DNA of 64,000 nt from JBFMDN01 sp040753915 (lineage in GTDB: Bacteria > Desulfobacterota > Desulfomonilia > Desulfomonilales > Desulfomonilaceae): positions 81,740 through 145,739 of the forward strand of contig JBFMDN010000005.1 in the NCBI GenBank assembly GCA_040753915.1. Direction: 5' to 3'. Position 1 is the first letter of the stretch. The number at the start of each line of letters is the position of its first letter. Position numbers and translations under genes: made by a program. Shown in pieces: positions 25,869-34,035 of the stretch. The notes under the pieces were generated by a model. The model was not told where the DNA came from. It worked only from the letters and a program-made list of their open reading frames with translations, and ran no database searches.

Positions 25869-26633
25869 TTAGAAGAATGCTCCTCCGTTGACGACCACAA
25901 CATGACCGGTCATGTAGTTCGTCGCGCTTGACGCCAGGTAAAGGGCAGTTTGAGCTATTTCTGCCGGAGCAGCGACCACTTTCAGTGGGGTAAGCATATG
26001 TTCTTGCTCCATCAGCTTCTCGTTGGTCCACAATGCCTTGCTGAAATCGGTCTTCACGATGCGGGGAGCAATGGCGTTCACTCGAACGTTGTACGGACCC
26101 AACTCCAAAGCCATTGCCTTGGTAAGCATATTGATGCCGGCCTTGCTGATGCAGTAAGGTCCAAGCCCAGCGGCCGGACTGATGCCCCCTGCAGAGGAAA
26201 TGTTTATTATGTTGCCCGATTTCTGCTCGCGCATAATCTTGCCGACAAGTTGACTCAGAATGAAGTAGCCCTTGAGATTGGTCTCCATAATATGGTCGTA
26301 TACGGACACGTCAGTATCCACGATCGGTCCCATAGCCGGATTCGTAGCCGCGTTGTTTACGAGCACGTCAATGCGACCGTACTCTTCCATGGTCTTGTCC
26401 ACAAGATTCTTCAAGTCCTCGACTTTTCGAGCGTGTGCAGGGATTTCCTTGCATCTTCTGCCCATCGCCCTCACTTCGTCTCCAACGATTTGCAGGTCCG
26501 GCAACTTCCGGCTCGCAATTGCGAGATTTGCGCCCGCGTCAGCGAAAGCGAGAGCCACCGATTTTCCGATTCCACGGCTGGCGCCGGTAACTAATACAAC
26601 TTTGCCTTCCTGAGAAAGGAACGAACAATCCAT
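25869..26633 (-). CDS. Short-chain dehydrogenase/reductase
   Basis: This classical SDR has 254 aa: cofactor loop TGASRGIG (about 15-22), NNAAT, catalytic Ser in NISSAGG, and the YxxxK pair in YCISK. An NAD(P)H-dependent hydroxyacyl-CoA dehydrogenase or ketoreductase role fits the operon. The start is ATG 26633, with aaggaagg six bases upstream; the open frame extends 19 codons further without a site. It lies 43 bp after the 4-hydroxybutyryl-CoA-dehydratase-like gene. The oxidised hydroxyl group and substrate are unknown. Confidence 0.87.
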   Translation of the reverse strand: MDCSFLSQEGKVVLVTGASRGIGKSVALAFADAGANLAIASRKLPDLQIVGDEVRAMGRRCKEIPAHARKVEDLKNLVDKTMEEYGRIDVLVNNAATNPAMGPIVDTDVSVYDHIMETNLKGYFILSQLVGKIMREQKSGNIINISSAGGISPAAGLGPYCISKAGINMLTKAMALELGPYNVRVNAIAPRIVKTDFSKALWTNEKLMEQEHMLTPLKVVAAPAEIAQTALYLASSATNYMTGHVVVVNGGAFF

Positions 26634-26676
26634 AGGGAACCTTCCTTGCTGCAACGTTTCGATAAAGAGTCGACGC

Positions 26677-28113
26677 TCACGATACCGCAATCCCGGCCAT
26701 TTCTTCCACTATCTTTTTGCAATGCTCCATCACTTTACCCGCCTCCATCCAAATCGTCATGCGCTCTGCCATGGGAGATCCCTCTCCGTGCAGACAGATG
26801 GTCTCCAGGTCGGCACTGGTCATTCGGCGTATGAGGTCGAGCATACGCAGGCGCTGCTCGGTGAGAATTCCTTTTTTCGCGCTCAGGTACTTCTCGATGT
26901 AATCGTGGGTCGCGGGATTTATATAATCCTTGTAGGTGGGCGCAGTGACAAGGAGGCCCCCGGCCAGATCTTCGATGATCTTGACCACGTCATGATAGTT
27001 ATGGGCGAAATGATACTTGGCGATATTCGTGGTGACCGGATTAGGTACGGCCATGTCACCATGCATCACGTAGTCGTAGCATGCTGCCTTGGAGAGCGAT
27101 TTCAACGTTTCCACATAAATGACGAGATCGGTCAGTTTCTCCCGCACATGTGCAGCCTGGGTCACACCGTTGTAATCCGCAATGGCTTTTCCCAGACCGA
27201 GGAGGTGTTCTGACATGGGTACCCGGTATGCGCAGCCGGTTCGCCGGTGCAGAAGGGCGAAGTTGTATACCATTGTGGCCGCGAACTTCGATTCACCGCA
27301 GAGGAAGACCCTCTCCCACGGGATCAGGACGTCATCGAAAATGATGAGCGAGTCCGTATGCATTCGCATCGGCCGCTCATTGGGAAATTCGATGGAGCTC
27401 AGCGAGGACCGAAAGGGACGGACGACCTGAGTAATTCCCTTGGTATTCGGGGGGATAGCGAATGCCACCGCGTAATCGGAGTCGGCGTCGGTCATCTGCC
27501 TGCAAGGTACTGCAATAATTTCTTGACAGTAGGCCGCGCCTGTAATGTGAACCTTCGCACCACGGACTACTATACCCTTGCTGTTCTTGTCGACAACGTG
27601 CACGTAGTAGTCGGGGTGCATCTGGCCAGGGTCCGAAGGCCTCAGCATCCTGTCACCCTTCACACAGGTGACAGCAGCGCATGCGGACACGTCTTCCTGC
27701 TTCATGTATCGCCGGAAATTCTCGGCTCTCTCGATGTAGTCCTTGTTCCCCATGATGTGGGCCGTGATACTTATAGCGTTGAGCGCATCTGCACCGATAT
27801 CATGGGCAAGGGGTATGTATCCGTCTGAAAGCGCCGTTGAGGTAACAATGAGCTCGTAGGCCTTTAGGAGATCGTCGGCGCTCTTGGGCTTGTAGTAATA
27901 CCTGCTAACCATCTCGCCGAGCTCGGGATCGTTTACGAGGGCCAGATCCTGGTACTTGGGATCGTGAGCCATCTCGTAATCCACGGCCATGGTATTTACA
28001 CAAACGCTCAGGTTCTGATCCGTTGCTACGTTCTTGATTAGCTCTCCCCGATAGTACACAACTCTTCCATCATCCAGTTTGGACTTGTATTCATCAGCGG
28101 TCATCAGACCCAT
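26677..28113 (-). CDS. 4-hydroxybutyryl-CoA dehydratase / HpaB-family flavoprotein lacking the FeS ligands
   Basis: The 478-aa protein is of the 4-hydroxyphenylacetate 3-hydroxylase/4-hydroxybutyryl-CoA dehydratase superfamily. The FAD-binding region is recognisable (KGDRMLRPSDP, GIVVRGAKVHITGA, IFDDVLIPWERVFLCGE, HRRTGCAYRV, IIEDLAGGLLVTAP, LHGEGSP). In the clostridial dehydratase the [4Fe-4S] cluster is held by Cys-x3-Cys and His-x6-Cys. Here no Cys-x3-Cys exists, and the second motif reads HRRTGC (His-x4-Cys). It is thus a flavoprotein probably without that cluster, and its chemistry may be dehydration, isomerisation or oxidation of a CoA ester. The start ATG 28113 has gaaggagg eight bases before it. 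Confidence 0.8.
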   Translation of the reverse strand: MGLMTADEYKSKLDDGRVVYYRGELIKNVATDQNLSVCVNTMAVDYEMAHDPKYQDLALVNDPELGEMVSRYYYKPKSADDLLKAYELIVTSTALSDGYIPLAHDIGADALNAISITAHIMGNKDYIERAENFRRYMKQEDVSACAAVTCVKGDRMLRPSDPGQMHPDYYVHVVDKNSKGIVVRGAKVHITGAAYCQEIIAVPCRQMTDADSDYAVAFAIPPNTKGITQVVRPFRSSLSSIEFPNERPMRMHTDSLIIFDDVLIPWERVFLCGESKFAATMVYNFALLHRRTGCAYRVPMSEHLLGLGKAIADYNGVTQAAHVREKLTDLVIYVETLKSLSKAACYDYVMHGDMAVPNPVTTNIAKYHFAHNYHDVVKIIEDLAGGLLVTAPTYKDYINPATHDYIEKYLSAKKGILTEQRLRMLDLIRRMTSADLETICLHGEGSPMAERMTIWMEAGKVMEHCKKIVEEMAGIAVS

Positions 28114-28274
28114 GGGACTTGCCTCCTTCAGTTGCCGGGACGCCGCTTGTGGGCTCCTCTGAGAGTCAGTGGTCTCGTATGATTGGTTGGTTGGCTGCCG
28201 GGAGATGCGGTCATCCCTACCGGCAGCGCTCATTGCGGGCCGTACCGTTTACCACACACCAAGGAGGAGAAAGG

Positions 28275-29858
28275 CTACCAGGCCTTTGCTGCGGCAGGGA
28301 TCCCGCAATGATAAAAGGGCAGCACCTCGTGCTCCAGGTCGGTTCCCATCATGGTGTCGACACACATCAACGCGCACAGGGAAGCGCCGTCGACACCTCC
28401 ACCCCAGAGTCGCTCGCCGTACTGGTCGCCGACGAAGTAGAGATTTTCGATGAACGGGCTCTTGATGGCAGGTCGATCTTCGCCAATGGGTCGCCAGTTC
28501 CCGTACGCTTCGTCCGAAGGCGTCCAGATGACGAACTCCACATTCTCCTTATATCCTTTGAACGTCTTCTTGAACCAGTCCATGCAATAGTTGATCACCC
28601 GCATGACTTTTTGGGGAGTGCGCATCTCCTTGTCAGTCAGAGCGGTAGAAAACACGAAGTCTCTCTTTCCTTCCGGAGCCCGCTTAGCACATGCGGCCAT
28701 GTTCCACATGACCATGTCTACTGCGCCAATATATCCTTCGTGCTTGATAATACCGGGCATCCAGATAAAGCTGCGTTCGTCCACACCAAACTCTTCCCAC
28801 ACGTTGTTCTTAAGCCCGATGAATGCTGATAGCAGCCCTGCGGACCAAAATCTCTGTTGGATGAGATCTACCCATTCCTGCGGGAAGTGACGGGGGTGAA
28901 TTACATTGAAAATGTGCTTCACGGGGATGTTACATATGATATCCTGCGCCCACAGACTCTCGTATTGTCCCTCTTTGTTTCGAGCTAGCACCCCCCTGGC
29001 CTTACCGTCTTCCACCAAGAGCTCTTCAACTGGTGTCGCACGCCAGACCTCCCCTCCAGCCTCGTTGAGGGCACTCTCGAGCGCGAGAGGGATGGCCATG
29101 CAGCCTGGCTCGGCTATGGTGGCCACCGACCCGGAGTGGAGATTCATCTTGATGTCCCGCGCCATGGCCATGTATCCGAGGAAATCGCCGGCTGGTGCCA
29201 TCTTCGGCTCGGCCATGGCGTTCTGGCACGCCATGACAACCTTGATATAGTCATACGCCTCTTCGTTGCCGGTTAGACCCCTCTCCTCCAACCACGTCTG
29301 CACGTCGGTCTTCATGGCCGCAGCGCACTCCTCCATTGTGAGCGCCCCCATTTGCCTCAGAGCAGCTATGGTAGCAGCGTACCCTTGCTCAGATTGCCAC
29401 GGATACGGCTTTCGAGGCGGAACCTGGTAGATGCTGTTTGTGCGGGCATCCACAAATCCGAGCCCTGAGTTGACAGGCATGTCGACCGGCTTGCCGAGAT
29501 AATCCAGAAGAAGTCGGCACCGAGACTTGTTACCCCAGAACAGACCGTGCCCACCGTTCTCGAAGGTGTAACCGTCCAGCCTGCCCTCCTTCATGATGGT
29601 CTTCAGATCGGGTTCACAGTACGAAACCCAGCACCTCGAATCTGAAAGGGACTTTCGCAATCCCACGTCATCCAGCTCGAGGCCCTCTATGGTAACCTTG
29701 TCACCCTTGCCCGTGTACGAGGCAACCCTTCCCCCAATGTGGGGAGCCTTTTCCAGGACCAAGACCTTTTTCCCGAATTTCCGTGCCAGCACCGCAGCGG
29801 CACCGAGTCCCCCTACGCCGGATCCAATGACAATTACGTCGTACTCTTTCGCGGCCAT
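28275..29858 (-). CDS. FAD-dependent oxidoreductase, CrtI/phytoene-desaturase-like, first gene of the operon
   Basis: This 527-aa flavoprotein has VIVIGSGVGGLGAAAVLA and VLEKAPHIGGRV at the N-terminus and a C-terminal NLYFVGDQYGERLWGGG FAD motif. The middle part (GYTFENGGHGLFWG, PGCMAIPLALESAL) is like desaturases and retinol-saturase-type enzymes. The start is ATG 29858, with ggaagga upstream; the longer frame is not supported. It lies about 155 bp downstream of the sigma-54 promoter at 30024-30039, so it heads the operon. The sequence does not tell whether it oxidises or reduces a C=C bond. Confidence 0.83.
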   Translation of the reverse strand: MAAKEYDVIVIGSGVGGLGAAAVLARKFGKKVLVLEKAPHIGGRVASYTGKGDKVTIEGLELDDVGLRKSLSDSRCWVSYCEPDLKTIMKEGRLDGYTFENGGHGLFWGNKSRCRLLLDYLGKPVDMPVNSGLGFVDARTNSIYQVPPRKPYPWQSEQGYAATIAALRQMGALTMEECAAAMKTDVQTWLEERGLTGNEEAYDYIKVVMACQNAMAEPKMAPAGDFLGYMAMARDIKMNLHSGSVATIAEPGCMAIPLALESALNEAGGEVWRATPVEELLVEDGKARGVLARNKEGQYESLWAQDIICNIPVKHIFNVIHPRHFPQEWVDLIQQRFWSAGLLSAFIGLKNNVWEEFGVDERSFIWMPGIIKHEGYIGAVDMVMWNMAACAKRAPEGKRDFVFSTALTDKEMRTPQKVMRVINYCMDWFKKTFKGYKENVEFVIWTPSDEAYGNWRPIGEDRPAIKSPFIENLYFVGDQYGERLWGGGVDGASLCALMCVDTMMGTDLEHEVLPFYHCGIPAAAKAW

Positions 29859-30023
29859 TTGAATTCCTTCCCGTCGAGATATCGCAGGATTAGTTCTGCT
29901 CTGAGTCCGATATGTTCGGGGCAACCTCGAAACGGGGGCCGTCCGGTCCCCGGTTCGGGCGAGCCCTTTCTTCCTTTTGCTGGCGCGGCTCCTCGCCGCG
30001 GCTGCTAGGCTCGAACTGGCTTA

Positions 30024-30039
30024 AGCAAGAAGAATGCCG
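30024..30039 (-). promoter_or_regulatory. Sigma-54 (-24/-12) promoter for the large catabolic operon
   Basis: On the minus strand the sequence reads CGGCATTCTTCTTGCT: GG at -24 (30038-30037), ten bases, GC at -12 (30026-30025), with the TTGCT typical of sigma-54. It matches the promoter at 40357-40372 at CGGCAY and TTGCTT. Transcription should start near 30013, about 155 bp before the first gene. The three CAAYATRTTG palindromes at 30071-30148 lie upstream in the position of activator sites. Confidence 0.72.
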
Positions 30040-30070
30040 TTTCTTCGGATTGCCTACGGCTATGCAATAT

Positions 30071-30080
30071 CAATATGTTG
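30071..30080. promoter_or_regulatory. Palindrome CAATATGTTG (candidate activator site a)
   Basis: One of five copies of CAAYATRTTG in the two regulatory regions. With flanking bases it reads CAATATGTTGTG (30071-30082), the exact reverse complement of CACAACATATTG at 30116-30127. Its centre is about 62 bp upstream of the predicted minus-strand start. Confidence 0.6.
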
Positions 30081-30117
30081 TGCTCTGTTCGCACAACTTC
30101 TGGCTGTTGACTTCGCA

Positions 30118-30127
30118 CAACATATTG
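30118..30127. promoter_or_regulatory. Palindrome CAACATATTG (candidate activator site b)
   Basis: Second copy, in the context TTCGCACAACATATTG. Its centre is about 110 bp upstream of the predicted start of the catabolic operon, close to the ~106 bp for site e upstream of the second block. It is exactly 21 bp (two helical turns) from site c. Confidence 0.62.
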
Positions 30128-30138
30128 CCCCTTCATGC

Positions 30139-30148
30139 CAACATATTG
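30139..30148. promoter_or_regulatory. Palindrome CAACATATTG (candidate activator site c)
   Basis: Third copy, 21 bp from site b on the same face of the helix. It ends 10 bp before the TTGACA of the activator gene's own promoter, a position suited to autoregulation. Confidence 0.62.
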
Positions 30149-30158
30149 CGCAATTGTC

Positions 30159-30188
30159 TTGACACCTCTGCGCGCCCTTTCATAGACT
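30159..30188 (+). promoter_or_regulatory. Possible sigma-70 promoter of the activator gene
   Basis: TTGACA (30159-30164) and TAGACT (30183-30188) are separated by 18 bp and lie 110 bp before the activator's ATG. The -35 box is perfect and the -10 box is weak. The palindromes b and c are directly upstream. Confidence 0.4.
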
Positions 30189-30297
30189 TTACTCTGACAT
30201 TTCCGGATGCCCCGTGTGGCGCTTGCTCGACCTGCTGTCTCCGTACACCCGCGGCCTCGCGTCTCACGGAATTCGCCAACGGAAGGGGTGAAGAGCC

Positions 30298-33200
30298 ATG
30301 GACTCTGCTCATCTCGATGGCCAATGGAACGAATATGGCCGTCTCCTAGGGCTATGCTCGCTGTTCAAAGAGGACTTTTCTCTGGATTGGTTGGTCGATC
30401 TGTTGGTTGGTGCCAAACCTTCTCAGATACTGGCTCGGTTCGAGGAGGCCGTCCGGGATGGGTGGCTGGTCAAGAAAGCTCCCGGCATGTATGGCTTCAA
30501 GGACGGGAAGAAACGTGAGAAGTGGAAAAACACTCTCTCCAGAGAGGAGCAGACCACATTTCATGGTCAGATAGCCCATATCCTGATCCGTGAATTCCCC
30601 GATGAGAACCAGCACGTACATCTCGTTGCGCATCACCTGCTCAATATCTCGAACGATACGCACCAATGCCACTACCTGGCCAAAGCCGGGGACCGGTACC
30701 TCGAGGCTTTTCGAAACGAAGACGCGCTGCAATGCTATCGCAAAGTACTCGATGACCTGTCTGTGCGCAAGGGAGAGGAGGAAGACCTTCTTTTCAGCGA
30801 GACCGCAATAAAATACTCGAAGATATCTACCGGTAGGGACGAGACAGCGAAAGTGCTCTCCGTTTTGAAATCGGCTCTCTCGCGAGCCGAAGAGAGGGGG
30901 CTTGCGCATTGTCAGTCGTTGCTCAAGATGCATCTGGCCAAGAACGAGTGGTTGCGCTCGCGGTACTCGAGTGCGCTCAAGCATTTCGGAGAAGGCTGGT
31001 CCCTGGCCAAGCAGCTCAACGATCCCAAGCTGATTCGGTCTGCTACCATCTTTAGCACCTTCTTCCATTTCTGGCAGGGCCGATTTCGCGAATCGGTGCA
31101 AATCTACGAGAAGTCGGTACCAGACATCGAGCGGTATCCCCAGGGAGGCTTTCCGCTCCTGGCGATGATAACCGTGGGATACTGCTATGCTCAAATGGGG
31201 CAGGTGACCCAGGGACTGGGAATGCTGGATGCCATACGGACCCAGTGTGAAGAATCGGGAAACGACTATTTCACCGCCTACACTTTGGGCAACATCGGCA
31301 ATATTCTCCTCGATATCGGCCGCATAGATGATGCGCTGCAATTTCTCCAGAATTCATCGAAGGTTGCCCAGGGCGTGCACAATGATTGGGTCTGGATCAC
31401 CTGCAAGATTGCCATTGCTTATGCACAGTTCCTCAAGGGTGACCAGCGACAGGCGATCGGCTACGTAGAGGAGTTTCTTGAGGAGAGCAGGAAGGTCCAG
31501 GTTACTGTGTACCTCTACCCCTACCTCATGGAGCTTGGACTGGCTATGAAAGAGGGGAAACTTCCCATGATAGAGGGACTGGACCTGGACAAGGCAATCC
31601 AGGAAACCATCCGAGGTGAGAACATCTTCATGCGGGGCGTGGCTTATCGCTGCCGGGGAGAATGGGAACGGATGGAAGGGCGTCCCCATACGAGGGTCCT
31701 TCACTCGCTGAAAGCCTCCATACGATGGCTCAAAGAATCCGGCAGTCAAGTAGAGCTGGCCAAGTCTCTGTTGGCCCTTGCGCGCTTGCGCTTCGCCATG
31801 GGGCAGAACGAATCTGCCAGAGAGTTGATTCTCACAGCTAGAAACACTCTCGGATCATACAGCGAACAGCTCATGCCCAATGACCTGAGCTCGCTCGTCA
31901 AAGGAAGACCGGCCGGAGAGAGCCTTCTCAAAGAGATTCTCGATCTCGGACAGCAGGTAGTGACAATTCGCGACAATAAGGACCTGGTCCAGCACATCAT
32001 CTCAACGGTTAACGGGATCACCGGTGCCGAGCGGGGAGCCATATTTCTCCTCAACCGCGACGGTGACTCCACAGACCTGGTGCTGCGAGCTTCAAAAAAC
32101 CTCACATCCGAGCAGATTGCCCATGCCAGTTTCGTCTCTTCTATGAACATGATCCGTGAGGTCGCGGCAGCAGGAAAGGGCCGCATTTCCGGAAGCACCT
32201 CCTGTGACGAGCCCGAAAGCTTCTCATCCGAAATCATTCGCTCTCGCATTTGCGTCCCGATGATCCTTCGTGACAGGACTGTAGGGGTGCTCTACCACGA
32301 CAATCGCCTCCTGAGCAGCGCGTTCCGAGAATCAGACCTGGAGCTTCTTTCCTATTTTGCTGCTCTGGCCGCGTTCGCCCTAGACAACGCTCGAGCTTAC
32401 GAGGAGATAAAACGGCTTAACACAAAGTTGAGTGAAGAGAACCTTTACTACAAGGAGGAGCATCTCCAGAACCTCCATTTCGAGGACATAGTGGGTGAGA
32501 GTCCCGGCATCAAGCGTGTTCTTTCCCAAATCGACCAGGTCTGCGGAACGGATGCGACAGTCCTCATCATCGGCGAGACAGGGGTCGGTAAGGAGCTTGT
32601 GGCACGTGCCGTCCACAGGCATAGCCCGAGGAAGGACAAGCCGTTCATTCGAGTCCACTGTAGCGCTCTTCCCGAGTCACTCATTCCCAGCGAGCTTTTC
32701 GGGCACGAGAAGGGAGCGTTCACCGGCGCCACGCGACAGCGGATCGGGAGGTTTGAGCTGTCTGACGGGGGCAGTCTATTCCTCGACGAGGTGGGCGACC
32801 TGAGCTTCGACGTGCAGGTTCGGCTTCTCCGGGTGCTGCAGACGAAAGAGTTCGAACGGGTTGGCGGTAGTGAAACTCTCAAGTCGGATTTCCGTCTCGT
32901 GGCAGCCACGAACCGAGACCTGGAAGAAGCAGTGAAAAGCGAGAGATTTCGGGCTGACCTCTATTACAGGTTGGCAGTTTTTCCCATCTACGTACCACCG
33001 CTGAGGGAACGGAAGGAAGATATACCCCTCCTCGCCTACTACTTCCTCGACATCTACTCGAAGAAGATGGGCAAGAAGTTCTCGAGGATCCACACCCTTG
33101 AGATGGAAAAGCTCGTCAATTACCACTGGCCCGGAAACGTCCGTGAGCTGGAAAATGTCATCGAGAGAGGAGCTATCCTCAGTAGCGGTCCGCACTTCAG

Positions 33201-33414
33201 GGTCCCCGAGCTCGGCTGGGAGCACCACGAGACATCCACGGATTCCAGGGCGGTCACTCTCAAGGAAAACGAGCGCAGGCACATACTCTGGGCCTTGGAG
33301 AAGACCGGATGGAAGGTCCGAGGAAAGGGAGGGGCTGCGGAGCTGTTGGATATCCCTGCCTCAACCCTCGCATTCAGAATGAAGAAAGTCGGTATCAAGA
33401 GGCAGAAGAACTGA
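30298..33414 (+). CDS. Sigma-54 activator with MalT-like TPR and GAF sensor domains
   Basis: This 1038-aa enhancer-binding protein has an unusual N-terminus. Residues ~1-110 resemble the winged-helix segment that follows the ATPase of MalT/STAND regulators. Residues ~120-530 are helical TPR-like repeats, ~549-700 a GAF domain, and ~728-965 the AAA+ sigma-54 domain with Walker A GETGVGKE, GAFTGA at 806-811 (needed to touch sigma-54) and an intact LFLDEVGDL Walker B. The end (~990-1035) is a Fis-type helix-turn-helix. There is no receiver domain, so it senses a ligand or protein rather than a kinase. It is divergent from the large catabolic operon and flanked by the palindromes it may bind. Confidence 0.9.
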   Translation: MDSAHLDGQWNEYGRLLGLCSLFKEDFSLDWLVDLLVGAKPSQILARFEEAVRDGWLVKKAPGMYGFKDGKKREKWKNTLSREEQTTFHGQIAHILIREFPDENQHVHLVAHHLLNISNDTHQCHYLAKAGDRYLEAFRNEDALQCYRKVLDDLSVRKGEEEDLLFSETAIKYSKISTGRDETAKVLSVLKSALSRAEERGLAHCQSLLKMHLAKNEWLRSRYSSALKHFGEGWSLAKQLNDPKLIRSATIFSTFFHFWQGRFRESVQIYEKSVPDIERYPQGGFPLLAMITVGYCYAQMGQVTQGLGMLDAIRTQCEESGNDYFTAYTLGNIGNILLDIGRIDDALQFLQNSSKVAQGVHNDWVWITCKIAIAYAQFLKGDQRQAIGYVEEFLEESRKVQVTVYLYPYLMELGLAMKEGKLPMIEGLDLDKAIQETIRGENIFMRGVAYRCRGEWERMEGRPHTRVLHSLKASIRWLKESGSQVELAKSLLALARLRFAMGQNESARELILTARNTLGSYSEQLMPNDLSSLVKGRPAGESLLKEILDLGQQVVTIRDNKDLVQHIISTVNGITGAERGAIFLLNRDGDSTDLVLRASKNLTSEQIAHASFVSSMNMIREVAAAGKGRISGSTSCDEPESFSSEIIRSRICVPMILRDRTVGVLYHDNRLLSSAFRESDLELLSYFAALAAFALDNARAYEEIKRLNTKLSEENLYYKEEHLQNLHFEDIVGESPGIKRVLSQIDQVCGTDATVLIIGETGVGKELVARAVHRHSPRKDKPFIRVHCSALPESLIPSELFGHEKGAFTGATRQRIGRFELSDGGSLFLDEVGDLSFDVQVRLLRVLQTKEFERVGGSETLKSDFRLVAATNRDLEEAVKSERFRADLYYRLAVFPIYVPPLRERKEDIPLLAYYFLDIYSKKMGKKFSRIHTLEMEKLVNYHWPGNVRELENVIERGAILSSGPHFRVPELGWEHHETSTDSRAVTLKENERRHILWALEKTGWKVRGKGGAAELLDIPASTLAFRMKKVGIKRQKN

Positions 33415-33449
33415 TTGTAGAGGAATCACCGGCAAGATGCCCAAGCAGC

Positions 33450-33524
33450 GGGCAAGACGCAGGCTCGAAAGCCTGCGCTACAAATCCGCGACCACGCGAG
33501 TCCCCACATGTAGGGTAGCCTTTC
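33450..33524. repeat. 75-bp intergenic repeat, copy 1
   Basis: The sequence from GGGCAAGACGCAGGCTCGAA to GGGTAGCCTTTC recurs at 33816-33890 with a single difference (CCTGCG versus CCCGCG). It contains the small palindrome GGCTCGAAAGCC. No protein is encoded. Confidence 0.85.
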
Positions 33525-33525
33525 C

Positions 33526-33758
33526 GAAAATGTCTCAAAACTCGGGACACGCCAGACATCGTAGCACGATTGAGCGTCGATGCGTGGAAGGGCACCCTCA
33601 CCCCAACCCTCTCCCAGAGGGCGAGGGAGCTGGAAGAAGCCCCTCTCCCAGAGGGCGAGGGAGCTGGAAGAAGCCCCTCTCCCCCGGAGCGGGGGAGAGG
33701 GTCAGGGTGAGGGGGTGTACCACGATTATCACGGACTGCCGGCTTTTGAGACACTTTC
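33526..33758. mobile_element. MITE-like element with terminal inverted repeats
   Basis: GAAAATGTCTCAAAA (33526-33540) is repeated inverted as TTTTGAGACACTTTC (33744-33758), with 14 of 15 bases matching. Inside are a second inverted pair (CACCCTCACCCC... and ...GGGTGAGGGGGTG) and two tandem copies of a 34-bp unit (33611-33678). At 233 bp with no coding capacity it looks like a miniature element. A 17-bp piece of its left end, TGTCTCAAAACTCGGGA, also occurs at 63788-63804. Confidence 0.6.
33611..33678. repeat. Two tandem 34-bp units
   Basis: CTCCCAGAGGGCGAGGGAGC begins a 34-bp unit repeated exactly once at 33645. A third, diverged start follows at 33679. It lies within the MITE-like element. 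Confidence 0.75.
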
Positions 33759-33815
33759 TTCCAGGCTGCCATTTCCAAACAATACCGGTAACATCCCGGC
33801 GCTACGAAAGGCCAC

Positions 33816-33890
33816 GGGCAAGACGCAGGCTCGAAAGCCCGCGCTACAAATCCGCGACCACGCGAGTCCCCACATGTAGGGTAGCCTTTC
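33816..33890. repeat. 75-bp intergenic repeat, copy 2
   Basis: Second copy of the 33450-33524 repeat in direct orientation, 74 of 75 bases identical. The MITE-like element lies between the two copies, starting one base after copy 1. Confidence 0.85.
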
Positions 33891-34035
33891 TACGCCTCCA
33901 TTTCCAAACCGTGCCACCCTCAGGCGTGCGCCTTGCCTTGACAGCCAAGCTTTCCTCGTATTATCAAGCTCGAGGAGTTTTTCGGAAGCAATCCGTGAGC
34001 ATCTTGTTCCGTCTCGCGGAGCGGAAGGGCGCTCA

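Noticed and set aside
26677..28113. Reading the HpaB-family protein as an oxygen-dependent 4-hydroxyphenylacetate hydroxylase
   Set aside because: No flavin reductase partner is encoded nearby and all neighbours are anaerobic CoA-pathway genes; the sequence is nearer to the 4-hydroxybutyryl-CoA dehydratase branch.
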